Of a stretch of 64,000 nt of DNA, positions 23,380 to 32,570 are shown one piece after another (position 1 is the stretch's first letter; each line of letters opens with the position of its first letter). Made by a program: the position numbers and the translations under genes. The stretch is from Cryobacterium glaciale (lineage in GTDB: Bacteria; Actinomycetota; Actinomycetes; Actinomycetales; Microbacteriaceae), in assembly GCF_004402535.1 (NCBI RefSeq), contig NZ_SOEY01000007.1:124001-188000 (forward strand), read 5' to 3'. Under the pieces are notes generated by a model. The model ran no database searches and was not told where the DNA came from. It was given only the letters and a program-made list of their open reading frames with translations.

Positions 23380-23871
23380 TTAGCGTACTAAGCGCACCTC
23401 GTGCAGCTTCTCGCCGAGCACCTCTTCGTTGCGCTCGAGACCGTCCGGGAGGTAGCCGTTGCGGGCGTAGAAGGCGTGCGCGCGGGGGTTATCGGCGGCT
23501 ACCCACAGCGACGATGGGCCGGGGTCGACGACGGAATCGAACAGCTTCTGGCCGACGCCTGAACCGTGGTTCGCCTCGAGCAGATACAGGAAGAACAACT
23601 CGTTCGGGGTGGGATGGTCACCGTCGCGTGTCGGTCCGCTACCGGCGAAGCCCACAATCTCGTCATCGACGAGCGCGACATGCTGGCGATACTCAGCGCC
23701 CTGGGTCGTGAAACGGCTCCAGAGGGCGGCCAGGCGCTGCGGCCGCAGCTGTGACAGGGCGGCCTGGCTGAGCAGGTGATCGTAGGTCTCATGCCAGCAG
23801 GCGGCGTGTACACGTCCCAGGCTTTCGGCATCGGCTGCGCTGACGGGTCGAACGACAACTGTGGTGTTCAT
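23380..23871 (-). CDS. GNAT family N-acetyltransferase
   Basis: 163 aa. VVRPVSAADAESLGRVHAACWHETYDHLLS starts the fold, and VDDEIVGFAGSGPTRDGDHPTPNELFFLYLLEANHGSGVGQKLFDSVV contains the acetyl-CoA loop (HGSGVGQKL). LWVAADNPRAHAFYARNGYLPDG is the C-terminal hallmark. The substrate is unknown. It is upstream of, and on the same strand as, the nucleoside hydrolase, but 100 bp and a palindrome separate them. Confidence 0.9.
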   Translation of the reverse strand: MNTTVVVRPVSAADAESLGRVHAACWHETYDHLLSQAALSQLRPQRLAALWSRFTTQGAEYRQHVALVDDEIVGFAGSGPTRDGDHPTPNELFFLYLLEANHGSGVGQKLFDSVVDPGPSSLWVAADNPRAHAFYARNGYLPDGLERNEEVLGEKLHEVRLVR

Positions 23872-23913
23872 GATTCGACACTAACCGTCTTTGCGGGTGG
23901 TCCCGAACACAGC

Positions 23914-23945
23914 AACGGGCCGGCCTCGTGAGAGACCGGCCCGTT
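23914..23945 (-). terminator. Hairpin terminator of the DEAD-box helicase gene
   Basis: AACGGGCCGG (23914-23923) pairs perfectly with CCGGCCCGTT (23936-23945), with an inner CTC/GAG pairing. It lies 31 bp past the minus-strand helicase stop. Confidence 0.7.
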
Positions 23946-23975
23946 CCACTGCTGTTTCAAGCGGATGCTGCTGGC

Positions 23976-25580
23976 TTAGCCCTGCGAACGGCGCGGCGCC
24001 GAGCGACCGGCTCCGCCGTCGCGTGGTCCGCGAACGAGTCCGCCAACCTGGAGGCTGCCGACGCGGGGCCCGCCGGAACGGCCGGCGGCCGAACCGGTGC
24101 GGGGTGCGCTGGAGGATGCACCGGCCGGACGACCGCTGCGCTCGCGACGGGCGCCACCGGCCGAAGCCGAGTCGCGGCTGGCGCTGCGGCCACCGTCATT
24201 GCGGTCGGTGCGGGCCCCGTCGCGGCTGCCGCCGGAGCGGCTCGCGCCGGCATCGCGACCGCCACGGCTGGAGTCACCGTCACGGCTCGGGCGACCCGTG
24301 CGCTCGCCCTGGGCACGGCCGCCCTGCGAGCGACCGCCCTGCGAACGACCACCCTGCGACTGGCGCTGCTGCTGCGGCGCCTCGACGCGGGGAGCCGGCT
24401 TGACGTAAGCGGCCACGTCGCCGACGAGGGCGTCGACGGCGGGGGAGGAGGAATCCACGCGCTGCGGGGTCACCTTGATGGCGGCCTTCCGCAGCAGGGC
24501 GTCGGTGTCGCGCTTCTGCTCTGGCAGTACGACGGTGACGACGTCACCGGCGCTGCCGGCCCGGGCGGTACGGCCCGAACGGTGCAGGTAGGCCTTGTGC
24601 TCGGCCGGCGGGTCGACGTGGATCACGAGTTCGATGTCGTCCACGTGCACGCCGCGAGCGGCGACATCCGTTGCGACGAGAACCTTGACCGTGCCGGCAC
24701 TGAAAGCGGCGAGGTTGCGGTCACGGGCCACCTGTGAGAGGTTGCCATGCAGGTCGACGGAGGGGATGCCGGCGTCGGTGAGGCTCTTGGCGAGCTTCTT
24801 GGCCTGGTGCTTGGTGCGCATGAAGAGGATGCGACGGCCGGAGCCGCTCGCGAGCTTCTGCACGAGTTCCTTCTTCGCGTCGACGCCGGAGACCTCGAAC
24901 ACGTGGTGGGTCATGGCCGAGACGTGGCTGTTGGCTTCGTCGACCGAGTGCATCACCGGGTCGTGCAGAAAACGCTTGACGATCTTGTCAACGCCGTTGT
25001 CGAGCGTGGCGGAGAACAGCATGCGCTGACCGTTGCCGGGCGTCTTGTCGAGGATGCGGGTGACGACGGGCAGAAAGCCCAGGTCGGCCATGTGGTCGGC
25101 CTCGTCGAGCACGGTGATCTCGATCGTGTCGAGGTTCACGAAGCCCTGCTTCATGAGGTCCTCGAGGCGGCCGGGGCAGGCCACGACGATGTCGACGCCG
25201 GCCTTGAGCGCGGCGACCTGACGGCCCTGCGAGACACCGCCGAAGATGGTGGTGGTGTTGAGGCCGTAGGCCTCGGCGAGCGGGGTGATGGCGTTGGTGA
25301 TCTGCGTGGCGAGCTCGCGGGTCGGCGCGAGGATCAGACCGAGCGGGCGGCCAGGGCGACGCTTGCCGCCGGCGAGGTCGCCGCCGAGGCGGGACACCAT
25401 CGGTATGGAGAAGGCCAGGGTCTTGCCCGAGCCGGTCTTGCCGCGGCCGAGCACGTCGCGGCCGTTCAGGGTGTCCGGAAGGGTGTCGACCTGGATGGGG
25501 AACGCGGTGTCGATTCCCTGACCGGAGAGAACCTTGACCAGGGGAGCCGGCACGCCGAGCGTATTGAAAGTTGTAGACAA
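23976..25580 (-). CDS. DEAD/DEAH box ATP-dependent RNA helicase with RGG-rich tail
   Basis: 534 aa from a TTG at 25580, chosen because GAAAGG precedes it and the conserved protein begins LSTTFNTLGVPAPLVKVL. The open frame continues 42 codons upstream but looks non-conserved. Q motif GIDTAFPIQVDTLP, motif I GRGKTGSGKT, Ia PTRELATQI, II DEAD, III SAT, and motif VI HRSGRTARAG are all present. The last ~110 residues are Arg/Gly/Ser-rich with tandem QGGRS repeats, an RNA-binding tail. It probably unwinds structured RNA in ribosome assembly or cold adaptation. Confidence 0.93.
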   Translation of the reverse strand: MSTTFNTLGVPAPLVKVLSGQGIDTAFPIQVDTLPDTLNGRDVLGRGKTGSGKTLAFSIPMVSRLGGDLAGGKRRPGRPLGLILAPTRELATQITNAITPLAEAYGLNTTTIFGGVSQGRQVAALKAGVDIVVACPGRLEDLMKQGFVNLDTIEITVLDEADHMADLGFLPVVTRILDKTPGNGQRMLFSATLDNGVDKIVKRFLHDPVMHSVDEANSHVSAMTHHVFEVSGVDAKKELVQKLASGSGRRILFMRTKHQAKKLAKSLTDAGIPSVDLHGNLSQVARDRNLAAFSAGTVKVLVATDVAARGVHVDDIELVIHVDPPAEHKAYLHRSGRTARAGSAGDVVTVVLPEQKRDTDALLRKAAIKVTPQRVDSSSPAVDALVGDVAAYVKPAPRVEAPQQQRQSQGGRSQGGRSQGGRAQGERTGRPSRDGDSSRGGRDAGASRSGGSRDGARTDRNDGGRSASRDSASAGGARRERSGRPAGASSSAPRTGSAAGRSGGPRVGSLQVGGLVRGPRDGGAGRSAPRRSQG

Positions 25581-25836
25581 AATGGTGCCTTTCGGGGCAT
25601 CAGTCTCCTCGCCCGTTCGACTTACCGCGCAGCGATGAGCAAACCAGGAGGATTCACATGGCGAAGGTGCCGAGGGGCACATCCGTTCGCCGTAAGAATG
25701 TTTCATTCGAAAAATCAGGTCAGCCCTGGTGGACCGCCGGATAAAGAAGAGGGCGTTCTACGACGCAGCAAGCGCAACTACGCACTCGCAAGTACCCCCA
25801 GTCTAGCGGATGCTGTCAAATCGCACTCGCTGGCCG
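25581..25836 (-). promoter_or_regulatory. Long 5' region of the helicase gene
   Basis: About 250 bp without a convincing gene. On the minus strand a CCTCCT stretch (around 25648) could pair with GAGGAG nearer the start, a structure able to hide a ribosome site. No clear -10/-35 was found. Long structured leaders are typical of cold-inducible DEAD-box mRNAs; that role is inferred here. Confidence 0.35.
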
Positions 25837-26475
25837 CTAGGAGTGGTCGCCTCGGTAGAGCTCGCCGACGGGCACCTCGACGTTGATGATGTTGCCGCTC
25901 TGCGGCAGCGGGCAGGCCCACATCGGGTCGTACGCGCAGGAGGGGTTGTAGGCGAAGTTGAAGTCGAGGATGAGGCTGTCGTCGCCCAGGCCCGGGCCGA
26001 GGTCCGCGCCCTTGATGGTGTCGAGCAGGTAGCGCCCCCCGCCGTAGGTGCCGTCGTTCTTGCCGGCCAGGGCGTCTTTCAGTGGCAGGAACAGTCCGCC
26101 GCCGTAGCTGGCGAGCCGCCACACGTCGAGCGACCCGAGGTACGGCAGCCGCACAGTTCCCACGAGGTCGAAGAGTACCGTGCCGTCGGTCCCGGTTTCC
26201 ACGTTCAGGCGATAGGGCTGCTCGGCCCGGTGTACCTCGGCCTCAAACCGCCAGTCGGGGTCGTAGGCGGCGATCGGCAGCCCGGTGAACGCCGAGCGGT
26301 CGTCGGGCAGCAACGGCGACGACGGATGCCCGGCGAACAGTTCGTCCCGCCCGGAACGCCACAGCTCGTGCCCGCTCTGCGGACTACTCGCGCTCAACTG
26401 GCGCACTCCCGCATACAGTCCGATCATGCGACGACGCCAGTCGGCGATCTGCAAGGCTCCGAGCGAAGAACTCAT
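25837..26475 (-). CDS. DUF1684 domain-containing protein
   Basis: 212 aa from the ATG at 26475 (MSSSLGALQIADWRRRMIGLY); an upstream start would add 12 residues. The family pattern is RSGRDELFAGHPSSPL, YDPDWRFEAEV, DLVGTVRLPYLGSLDVWRLASYGGGLFLPLKDALAGKNDGTYGGGRYLLDTIKGADLG, and the C-terminal LDFNFAYNPSCAYDPMWACPLPQSGNIINVEVPVGE. This matches DUF1684 throughout. The conserved Cys and Asp near the end suggest a binding or catalytic site, but no activity is established. Confidence 0.9.
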   Translation of the reverse strand: MSSSLGALQIADWRRRMIGLYAGVRQLSASSPQSGHELWRSGRDELFAGHPSSPLLPDDRSAFTGLPIAAYDPDWRFEAEVHRAEQPYRLNVETGTDGTVLFDLVGTVRLPYLGSLDVWRLASYGGGLFLPLKDALAGKNDGTYGGGRYLLDTIKGADLGPGLGDDSLILDFNFAYNPSCAYDPMWACPLPQSGNIINVEVPVGELYRGDHS

Positions 26476-26573
26476 GATCGCTACGCTACCGCCGGCGGCG
26501 ATGGTGTGCACCGAGTTGGTCGTCGCCGGTCAGATCCGCACTGGCGCAGGTGCACGCTGCCGTGACGTACGGT

Positions 26574-27575
26574 CTATCGAGCGACGGGCGTGCACAGCGT
26601 TCCATCGGTGAGGAATTGATCCAGGTTGGCGAGGGTCAGCTCGGCCATCGCCTGTCGGGTCTCGACGGTCCCACTGGCGAGGTGCGGCAGAAGTACGACG
26701 TTGTCGAGCGCAAGGAGCGACTCAGGAACATTGGGCTCGTCCGCGAAGACATCGAGGCCGGCCCCACCAAGCGCGCCGCTAACCAGCGCGGCAACGAGTG
26801 CGGTTTCATCGATGACTGTGCCGCGCGCAATGTTTACGAGGTAACCCTGCGGTCCCAGCGCCGCGAGAACTTCGGCTGAGATGAGCTTGACCGAGTCGGC
26901 ACCGCCGGCCGCCGCGACGATCAGGGCGTCCGAGCCCGCGGCGAGCTCGGTGAGCGAGCCCACGTACCTGTAGTCAACCCCGGCCACAGGCTTTCGGTTG
27001 TGGTAGGAAATGACACAGTTGAAACCTTCGAGCCGCTGGGCGATAGCCGTACCAATGCGGCCAAGGCCAACGATGCCTACCCGCTTGCCGGATAGTTTGC
27101 TGGCGAGCGGAAAATTACCTGCCTTCCACGCGCCGCGGCGCACGAACCGATCGGCCTCGCTAGTGCGTCGAAAGACGTCCAGGAGCAGCGCCAGGGCGGT
27201 GTCGGCGACACAGTCGTTGAGGACGTCGGGGGTATTGCTGATCAGGATGCCGCGGGCCTGGGCCTGGGCGACATCCGTTGTGTCATAGCCGACTCCGAAG
27301 TTCACGACCGCCCGCAGGTTCGGAAGCCCCGCCATGAGCGCACTGTCGACACCGATTTTTCCCGAGGTCACGGCAATGGTGAATTTGGAGCCGTGGTCGG
27401 AGAGAAATGCTTGCCGATCCGAGCCGTCCGGCACCCGCACCGCGTTGTGATCGGCCACAATTGCGTTCTGCACCATGGGCATGAGCGGCCCCACCTGCAG
27501 CACTCCGCCGCGAAGGTCGGCGAGGTCGGTCGGTGCCGGAGTATTCGCGGCTTGATGCTCTGCGTTTATGGTCAC
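26574..27575 (-). CDS. D-isomer-specific 2-hydroxyacid dehydrogenase
   Basis: 333 aa from the GTG at 27575; the frame is open further upstream but residues before this look non-conserved. AVVNFGVGYDTTDVAQAQARGI is the family entry, and the NAD-binding motif is GKRVGIVGLGRIGTAIAQRLEGF. LVNIARGTVIDETALVAAL carries the substrate Arg, GLDVFADEPNVPESL the Glu and NVVLLPHLASGTVETR the catalytic His. Such enzymes reduce 2-keto acids such as glyoxylate or hydroxypyruvate. It is divergent from the Dpp-type importer and bounds the sugar-diacid locus. Confidence 0.88.
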   Translation of the reverse strand: MTINAEHQAANTPAPTDLADLRGGVLQVGPLMPMVQNAIVADHNAVRVPDGSDRQAFLSDHGSKFTIAVTSGKIGVDSALMAGLPNLRAVVNFGVGYDTTDVAQAQARGILISNTPDVLNDCVADTALALLLDVFRRTSEADRFVRRGAWKAGNFPLASKLSGKRVGIVGLGRIGTAIAQRLEGFNCVISYHNRKPVAGVDYRYVGSLTELAAGSDALIVAAAGGADSVKLISAEVLAALGPQGYLVNIARGTVIDETALVAALVSGALGGAGLDVFADEPNVPESLLALDNVVLLPHLASGTVETRQAMAELTLANLDQFLTDGTLCTPVAR

Positions 27576-27924
27576 ATTCTGCAGGCTAGGTTGCGCGACC
27601 GATACCCGTCCAACACGTAATTCGTATAGATCGATACCCGCCCTGCATGAAACTGGCGCAGGGCGGTCAGTTCCGCGGAATTCCGCGGAACTTCCGGACC
27701 TTGCCCGGGCAACATGATGGCGCAAGACCGCCATCCGCCGGTCCCGGACGTTCGCCGCAACGAATTCGTGTCTTGACGATCCACGCGACGCCGCACAAGC
27801 TAAGTCCTGTCTACCAGCACAGACCTCATCTTCATCTGTAGACGAGCGCTCAGCACAAGCGCGTGGGCCGGTACCGCACCATGAGGTTGCGGCAAGCTCT
27901 GTGCCATATCAACCGGAGGAACCA
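27576..27924. promoter_or_regulatory. Regulatory intergenic region with a double TTCCGCGGAA palindrome
   Basis: The 349-bp gap between the divergent hydroxyacid dehydrogenase and the importer contains two directly abutting TTCCGCGGAA palindromes (27671-27690) that together with flanking G and C form a 22-bp perfect palindrome. This is a strong operator candidate, for instance for the IclR protein at 36714. GGAGG just before 27925 is the importer ribosome site. No further gene was seen. Confidence 0.5.
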
Positions 27925-29496
27925 ATGTTGTTTTCTTTTACCCGTAACTCGAGGACACCCCGTGCTGTCGTCACGGGCGCCGCGGTCGCCGCGAGTGCCG
28001 TCCTGCTGCTCAGCTCCTGCTCCGTCGCCAACTCCGAATCCACGGACGAAGGCGGGGCTGCCGATACCATTCGCATCGTCCTCACCCAGGAGCCGCCGAC
28101 CCTGGAGGCCTGCGAGTCCAACCTCACCTCGACCGGAGTCGTCATGCGCTCTAACGTGACCGAACCCCTCGTGGAACGCAACCCCACCACCGGCGACCTC
28201 GACCCGCTTCTGGCAACCTCCTGGGAACAGACCAGCGATACCGAGTGGACCTTCACCCTGCGCGACGACGTGACCTTCTCCGACGGCACCCCCTTCAACG
28301 CCGAAGCCGCAGCCTTCACCATCGACCGGGCCGTCAACTCCGACCTGGCCTGCAACGTCGAGGGATACGTCTTCGGCGACGACGACCTCGTCGTCAACGC
28401 GGTCGACGACACGACCCTCACCGTCACCACCGTCTCACCCGACCCCATCCTCCCGCTGCGACTGTCGTTCATCGAGATCGTCCCCACTTCAACGGATGCC
28501 ACGGCCAAGGTTCGCGAACCGATCGGTACCGGCCCGTACGCCATCGCCTCATGGGATGCCGGCACCAAGCTCACCCTCGAGCGCAACGACACCTATTGGG
28601 GTGACGCCCCCGCCTACGCGAGCGCCGAGTACCAGTGGCGTTCAGAGGGAACCGTTCGCGCGGCCATGATCACGAGCGGCGAGGCCGACCTCGCCATGGG
28701 CCTCGGCCCGGACGACGGCGCTGGCGACCTCGGTCTCGACTACCCGAACAACGAGACCGTCGCCCTGCGCATGACGGCCGAGATTGCCCCGCTCAACGAC
28801 ATCCGTGTTCGTGAGGCTGTCAACTACGCCATCGACAAGTCGGGCATCATCGACTCGCTCTACCAGGGCGCGCACATCGCTGCCGCACAGCTCGTTCCCG
28901 AGGGCATCGTCGGCCACAACGCCGACCTCGAGGCGTGGGACTTCGACGTGGAGAAGGCCGCGGCGCTCGTCGCCGAGGCCAAGGCCGACGGCGTACCCGT
29001 TGACGAGACGATCACCATCGTCGCCCGCAACGCCCAGTTCCCGAAGGTGTCGGAGATGGCCCAGGTGCTGCAGGAGCAGCTCACGCAGGCCGGCCTCACC
29101 GTCGAACTCAAGATGGTCGACACCACGCAGCACCTGCAGTACCAGTTGCGTCCGTTCGTCGAGAACGAGGGTGCCATTGCCCTGCTGATCCAGCACGGCA
29201 ACCAAGCCGGAGACGCCCAGTTCAGCGCCGACCAGTACATGACGACGACCGGTGCGCAGAGCGTGTATGGCACAGCCGAATTCGATGCCCTACTCGAAGC
29301 AGCGTCGACCAAGACGGGTGCGGAACGACAGGCCGCATACGAGGACATCTTCGAGTACCAGAACGATGAAATCGTGCAATTCGCCTTCATCTCGCACCAG
29401 ACCGGAATCATCGGCAAAGCGGCTAATGTCGACTACACGCCGAACTCCTCCTCCGGTGACGAACTCCGCATCGCGGAGATCACGCCCGCGAGCTGA
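27925..29496 (+). CDS. ABC transporter substrate-binding lipoprotein, peptide/nickel (SBP_bac_5) family
   Basis: 523 aa from the ATG at 27925 (GGAGGAACC upstream). The signal peptide ends in LLLSSC, with lipobox Cys at residue 32. The mature part follows the DppA/OppA fold: IRIVLTQEPPTLEACESN, EPLVERNPTTGDLDPLLATSWEQ, WTFTLRDDVTFSDGTPFNAEAAAFTIDRAVN, IGTGPYAIASWDAGTKLTLERNDTYWG, DIRVREAVNYAIDKSGIIDSL. It is the first gene of a five-gene importer operon set beside sugar-diacid catabolic genes, so it may bind an acidic sugar derivative rather than peptide. Confidence 0.92.
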   Translation: MLFSFTRNSRTPRAVVTGAAVAASAVLLLSSCSVANSESTDEGGAADTIRIVLTQEPPTLEACESNLTSTGVVMRSNVTEPLVERNPTTGDLDPLLATSWEQTSDTEWTFTLRDDVTFSDGTPFNAEAAAFTIDRAVNSDLACNVEGYVFGDDDLVVNAVDDTTLTVTTVSPDPILPLRLSFIEIVPTSTDATAKVREPIGTGPYAIASWDAGTKLTLERNDTYWGDAPAYASAEYQWRSEGTVRAAMITSGEADLAMGLGPDDGAGDLGLDYPNNETVALRMTAEIAPLNDIRVREAVNYAIDKSGIIDSLYQGAHIAAAQLVPEGIVGHNADLEAWDFDVEKAAALVAEAKADGVPVDETITIVARNAQFPKVSEMAQVLQEQLTQAGLTVELKMVDTTQHLQYQLRPFVENEGAIALLIQHGNQAGDAQFSADQYMTTTGAQSVYGTAEFDALLEAASTKTGAERQAAYEDIFEYQNDEIVQFAFISHQTGIIGKAANVDYTPNSSSGDELRIAEITPAS

Positions 29497-29534
29497 CGCA
29501 TCCGCTGACCGGCAGAAATAGGTAGAAGTCACTC

Positions 29535-30536
29535 ATGCTGACATTCCTCAGGCGCAGAATCCTCTCTAGCGCACTCCCCTTGCTCGTCGTGATCCTGGGC
29601 GTCTTCGCCCTGGCCCGGCTGACCGGAAACCCGGCGAGCCTGTACCTACCGCTAAACGCCACCGAGCAGATGCGGGCGGACTTCACGGAGAAGAACGGGC
29701 TTGACAACCCGATCTGGGTGCAGATGGCCGAATATTTCGGTGGGGTGCTCCGGCTGGATTTCGGTGAGTCGCTTCGCACGGGAGAGTCCGCAGCCGCCAT
29801 GGCGCTGCGGGCCTTCCCGGCCACCCTGCAGCTGGCTGGCACGACGATGCTCCTCGCCGTCGTGCTGGCCGTCATCGTCGGCAGTTGGGCCGCCCTCAAG
29901 CCCAACGGAATTGCCGACCGTATCTCAAGCTTCATCTCGATGGCCGCCGCGAGTGTTCCCGATTTCTGGCTCGCCATCATGGGTATCTGGGTCTTTGCGA
30001 TCACTCTCGGGTGGCTGCCCACCTCGGGCGTCGGCGGGCTCGACGCCTGGGTGCTGCCCATTCTCACGTTGCTGCTGCGCCCATTCGGGGTGCTGGTGCA
30101 GATCGTGCGCGGCGCCATGGTGTCCTCGCTCTCGGAACCGTACATCAAGCTGGCTCGAAGCAAGGGAGCGAGTGAGTTTCGGGTCGTCACCCGCCATGCC
30201 CTGCGCAACGCAGCGGCCCCCGCACTGACCGTCGCCGGCGACCTGGCCGTCGGCCTCGTCAACGGAGCGGTCGTGGTCGAGTCGATCTTCGGCTGGCCCG
30301 GCATCGGCAAGCTCATGATCGACTCCATCCTGCAGCGCGACTTCGCGGTGCTCCAGGCGGCCGTTCTGCTCACCGCCATCTCGATCTTCATCCTGAATAT
30401 TCTGATCGACCTCGGCTACGCCGGGCTCGATGCTCGAGTGCGTCCCACCGGCAAACCGAGGAAGGCGTCCAAAACGGGCAAGGCCACTGCTGCCCCGGCG
30501 AAGGAACGGAAACTTCATGTCCAAACCACCCCGTAA
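29535..30536 (+). CDS. ABC transporter permease, DppB type
   Basis: 333 aa. The N-terminal MLTFLRRRILSSALPLLVVILGVFALARLTGNPA is the DppB/OppB start. About six transmembrane helices follow, and the coupling motif RHALRNAAAPALTVAGDLAVGLVNGAVVVESIFGWPGIGKLMIDSILQRDF is intact. A basic Lys/Ala/Pro-rich extension ends the protein. It overlaps the next permease by 20 bp and forms the importer membrane channel with it. Confidence 0.95.
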   Translation: MLTFLRRRILSSALPLLVVILGVFALARLTGNPASLYLPLNATEQMRADFTEKNGLDNPIWVQMAEYFGGVLRLDFGESLRTGESAAAMALRAFPATLQLAGTTMLLAVVLAVIVGSWAALKPNGIADRISSFISMAAASVPDFWLAIMGIWVFAITLGWLPTSGVGGLDAWVLPILTLLLRPFGVLVQIVRGAMVSSLSEPYIKLARSKGASEFRVVTRHALRNAAAPALTVAGDLAVGLVNGAVVVESIFGWPGIGKLMIDSILQRDFAVLQAAVLLTAISIFILNILIDLGYAGLDARVRPTGKPRKASKTGKATAAPAKERKLHVQTTP

Positions 30537-31527
30537 CGTCACGCAGCTGCCCACGGGCGGCCGCGCCGTCGCCCCTCCCGGCACCGAAGCGATCGCCCTC
30601 CCCCGGCCAGACGTCGCCGACAAGAGGATCCGCCTCTTCCACCTCCTGCTCAAAGACCGCTTCGCCTCGGTCGCCGCGCTGATCCTCGTTGTCGTTGGGC
30701 TGACCGCTCTCTTCGGGCCGACCCTGATGGGCGACCTCGCAACGCGCCAGGACCTGAGCGCCACGAACCGACCACCCTTCAGCTTTGCGGACGGCTGGGC
30801 GTTCATCCTCGGCAGCGATTCACTCGGCCGCAGCATGGTGGCGCGCCTCGTGGTTGCCACTCAAACCACGCTCTCGGTCGCTCTCCCCGCCGTCGGTATC
30901 TCTCTCGTCATCGGCTCGCTGTGGGGCGTCTGGGCCGGCTACCACCGCGGCATCCGCGAGACCATCTCGATGCGCATCGCCGATGTCGTCATGAGCTTCC
31001 CGTCTCTGTTGCTCGCCGTCGTCATCCTTTACGTGTTCTCGCCGAGCGCCGCCAACATCGTGCTGATCCTCGCGGTGACCCGCATCCCGATCTACCTGCG
31101 CACCGCCAGGGCCGAATCGGCCGAGCTGCAGAGCCGCACCTTCGTCGACGCCGCCCGAACCTTCGGCACCAAGCCGAACGCGATTATCCGTCGCCACGTG
31201 ATTCCGGTGGTCCTGCCCACGCTGCTCACCTTGGCCACGCTGGAATTCTGCTACGTGATGCTCGCCGAAAGCTCGCTGAGCTTTCTCGGCATCGGAATCC
31301 AGCCGCCGGACGTCAGTTGGGGCCTCATGGTCGCACAGGGCCGTCAATACCTGCAGACGGCCTGGTGGCTATCGTTCTTCCCCGGACTGGCCATCGTGGT
31401 GACGACGGTCGCGGCCAACGTGCTCGCCGCCTGGCTGCGCATCGCGACCGACCCGGCCCAGCGCTGGCGGCTCACGCTGCCCCGCAAGCGGATGATTATG
31501 CGTATTCCCGCAAAGGAGATTCAGTGA
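30517..31527 (+). CDS. ABC transporter permease, DppC type
   Basis: 336 aa from the ATG at 30517 (AAGGAACGG upstream), inside the end of the DppB-type gene. The OppC N-terminal domain DRFASVAALILVVVGLTALFGPTL is followed by LGSDSLGRSMVARLVVATQTTLSVALPAVGISLVIGSLWGVWAGYHRG and the coupling region RTFVDAARTFGTKPNAIIRRHVIPVVLPTLLTLATLEFCYVMLAESSLSFLGIG. Stop TGA shares a base with the next ATG. Confidence 0.95.
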   Translation: MSKPPRNVTQLPTGGRAVAPPGTEAIALPRPDVADKRIRLFHLLLKDRFASVAALILVVVGLTALFGPTLMGDLATRQDLSATNRPPFSFADGWAFILGSDSLGRSMVARLVVATQTTLSVALPAVGISLVIGSLWGVWAGYHRGIRETISMRIADVVMSFPSLLLAVVILYVFSPSAANIVLILAVTRIPIYLRTARAESAELQSRTFVDAARTFGTKPNAIIRRHVIPVVLPTLLTLATLEFCYVMLAESSLSFLGIGIQPPDVSWGLMVAQGRQYLQTAWWLSFFPGLAIVVTTVAANVLAAWLRIATDPAQRWRLTLPRKRMIMRIPAKEIQ

Positions 31528-32570
31528 TGAGCACCCACACCCAGAGCGTGTCCACGGCGCGCGAGGACCTCACCGAAAATGAGGTCGTGCTCAGAGTTAC
31601 CGGCCTCGACGTAGATATCCGCACCCCCAAGGGCGTGCTGCGGGCCGTCAACAACGTGAGTTTCGAAGCGCGCGCCGGGCGCACCCTCGCCCTGCTGGGC
31701 GAGTCCGGCTGCGGCAAATCGATGACGGCCAAGGCCGTCGCCGGACTGCTCGACCCGGTCGCCGACGTCACCGGAGGCACGGTCGTACTGAACGGCACCG
31801 ACCTTGCGGCGCTCAGCCCGAAGCAGCGGCTGAAATACGCCGGCCCGGAACTCGGCATCGTCTTTCAGGATGCCCTGACCGCCCTCAACCCGGTCTATAC
31901 CGTTGGTACGCAGCTCAGCGAGGCATTCCGCATCCACCAGAAACTTTCGGCGAAGGCAGCCAAGGTCAAGGCGATCGAACTCATGCGCCACGTCGGTATT
32001 CCCGAACCCGAGTCGCGGGTGGATTCGTTTCCGCACCAGTTCTCTGGCGGCATGCGCCAACGCATCCTGATCGCTATGGCCGTCGCCCTGAACCCCCGGC
32101 TCCTGATCGCTGACGAGCCCACGACCGCACTCGACGTAACCGTGCAGGCGCAGATCATGAAGCTGTTGCGCGACCTTCGCACCGAGAGCCACCTGGCCGT
32201 CGTGCTGATCACCCACGACCTCGCCCTGGTTGCCGAAGAGGCCGACACCGTGGCCGTCATGTACGCGGGCAATGTCGTGGAGACCGGCCCCGTTCGGGAG
32301 GTCTTTGGTTCGCCGAAACACCCATACACGCGCGGACTACTCGATTCTGTGCCGGCCGATGTTGGTCGCGGTGCCGACCTGAATTCCATTGCCGGGTCGC
32401 CGCCCGAGCTGCACCGTATCCCCGAAGGATGCGTATACCAATCCCGCTGCCCCCTCGTGCAAGATGTGTGCCGCGCCATCCGCCCGGCTCTTGAAGCCGA
32501 GGGTGCCGGTCGCACCGTCGCCTGCCACTTCGCACTGACAACCGCGAACAAGGAGCTGGACCATGTCTGA
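31527..32570 (+). CDS. ABC transporter ATP-binding protein, DppD type
   Basis: 347 aa. CAAAGGAG precedes the start; a GTG one codon upstream is an alternative. Walker A GESGCGKSM, signature FSGGMRQRILIAMAVAL, Walker B LLIADEPTTALDVTVQ and switch ITHDLALVAEEAD are present. The C-terminal oligopeptide-type domain has the conserved cysteines CVYQSRCPLVQDVC, followed by CHFAL. It pairs with the next ATPase to drive the importer. Confidence 0.95.
   Translation: MSTHTQSVSTAREDLTENEVVLRVTGLDVDIRTPKGVLRAVNNVSFEARAGRTLALLGESGCGKSMTAKAVAGLLDPVADVTGGTVVLNGTDLAALSPKQRLKYAGPELGIVFQDALTALNPVYTVGTQLSEAFRIHQKLSAKAAKVKAIELMRHVGIPEPESRVDSFPHQFSGGMRQRILIAMAVALNPRLLIADEPTTALDVTVQAQIMKLLRDLRTESHLAVVLITHDLALVAEEADTVAVMYAGNVVETGPVREVFGSPKHPYTRGLLDSVPADVGRGADLNSIAGSPPELHRIPEGCVYQSRCPLVQDVCRAIRPALEAEGAGRTVACHFALTTANKELDHV

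Noticed and set aside
25581..25706. Extending the DEAD-box helicase by 42 residues to an upstream ATG
   Set aside because: The extra residues are Cys/Ser/Pro-rich and not helicase-like; the TTG at 25580 has a better ribosome site and begins the conserved sequence.
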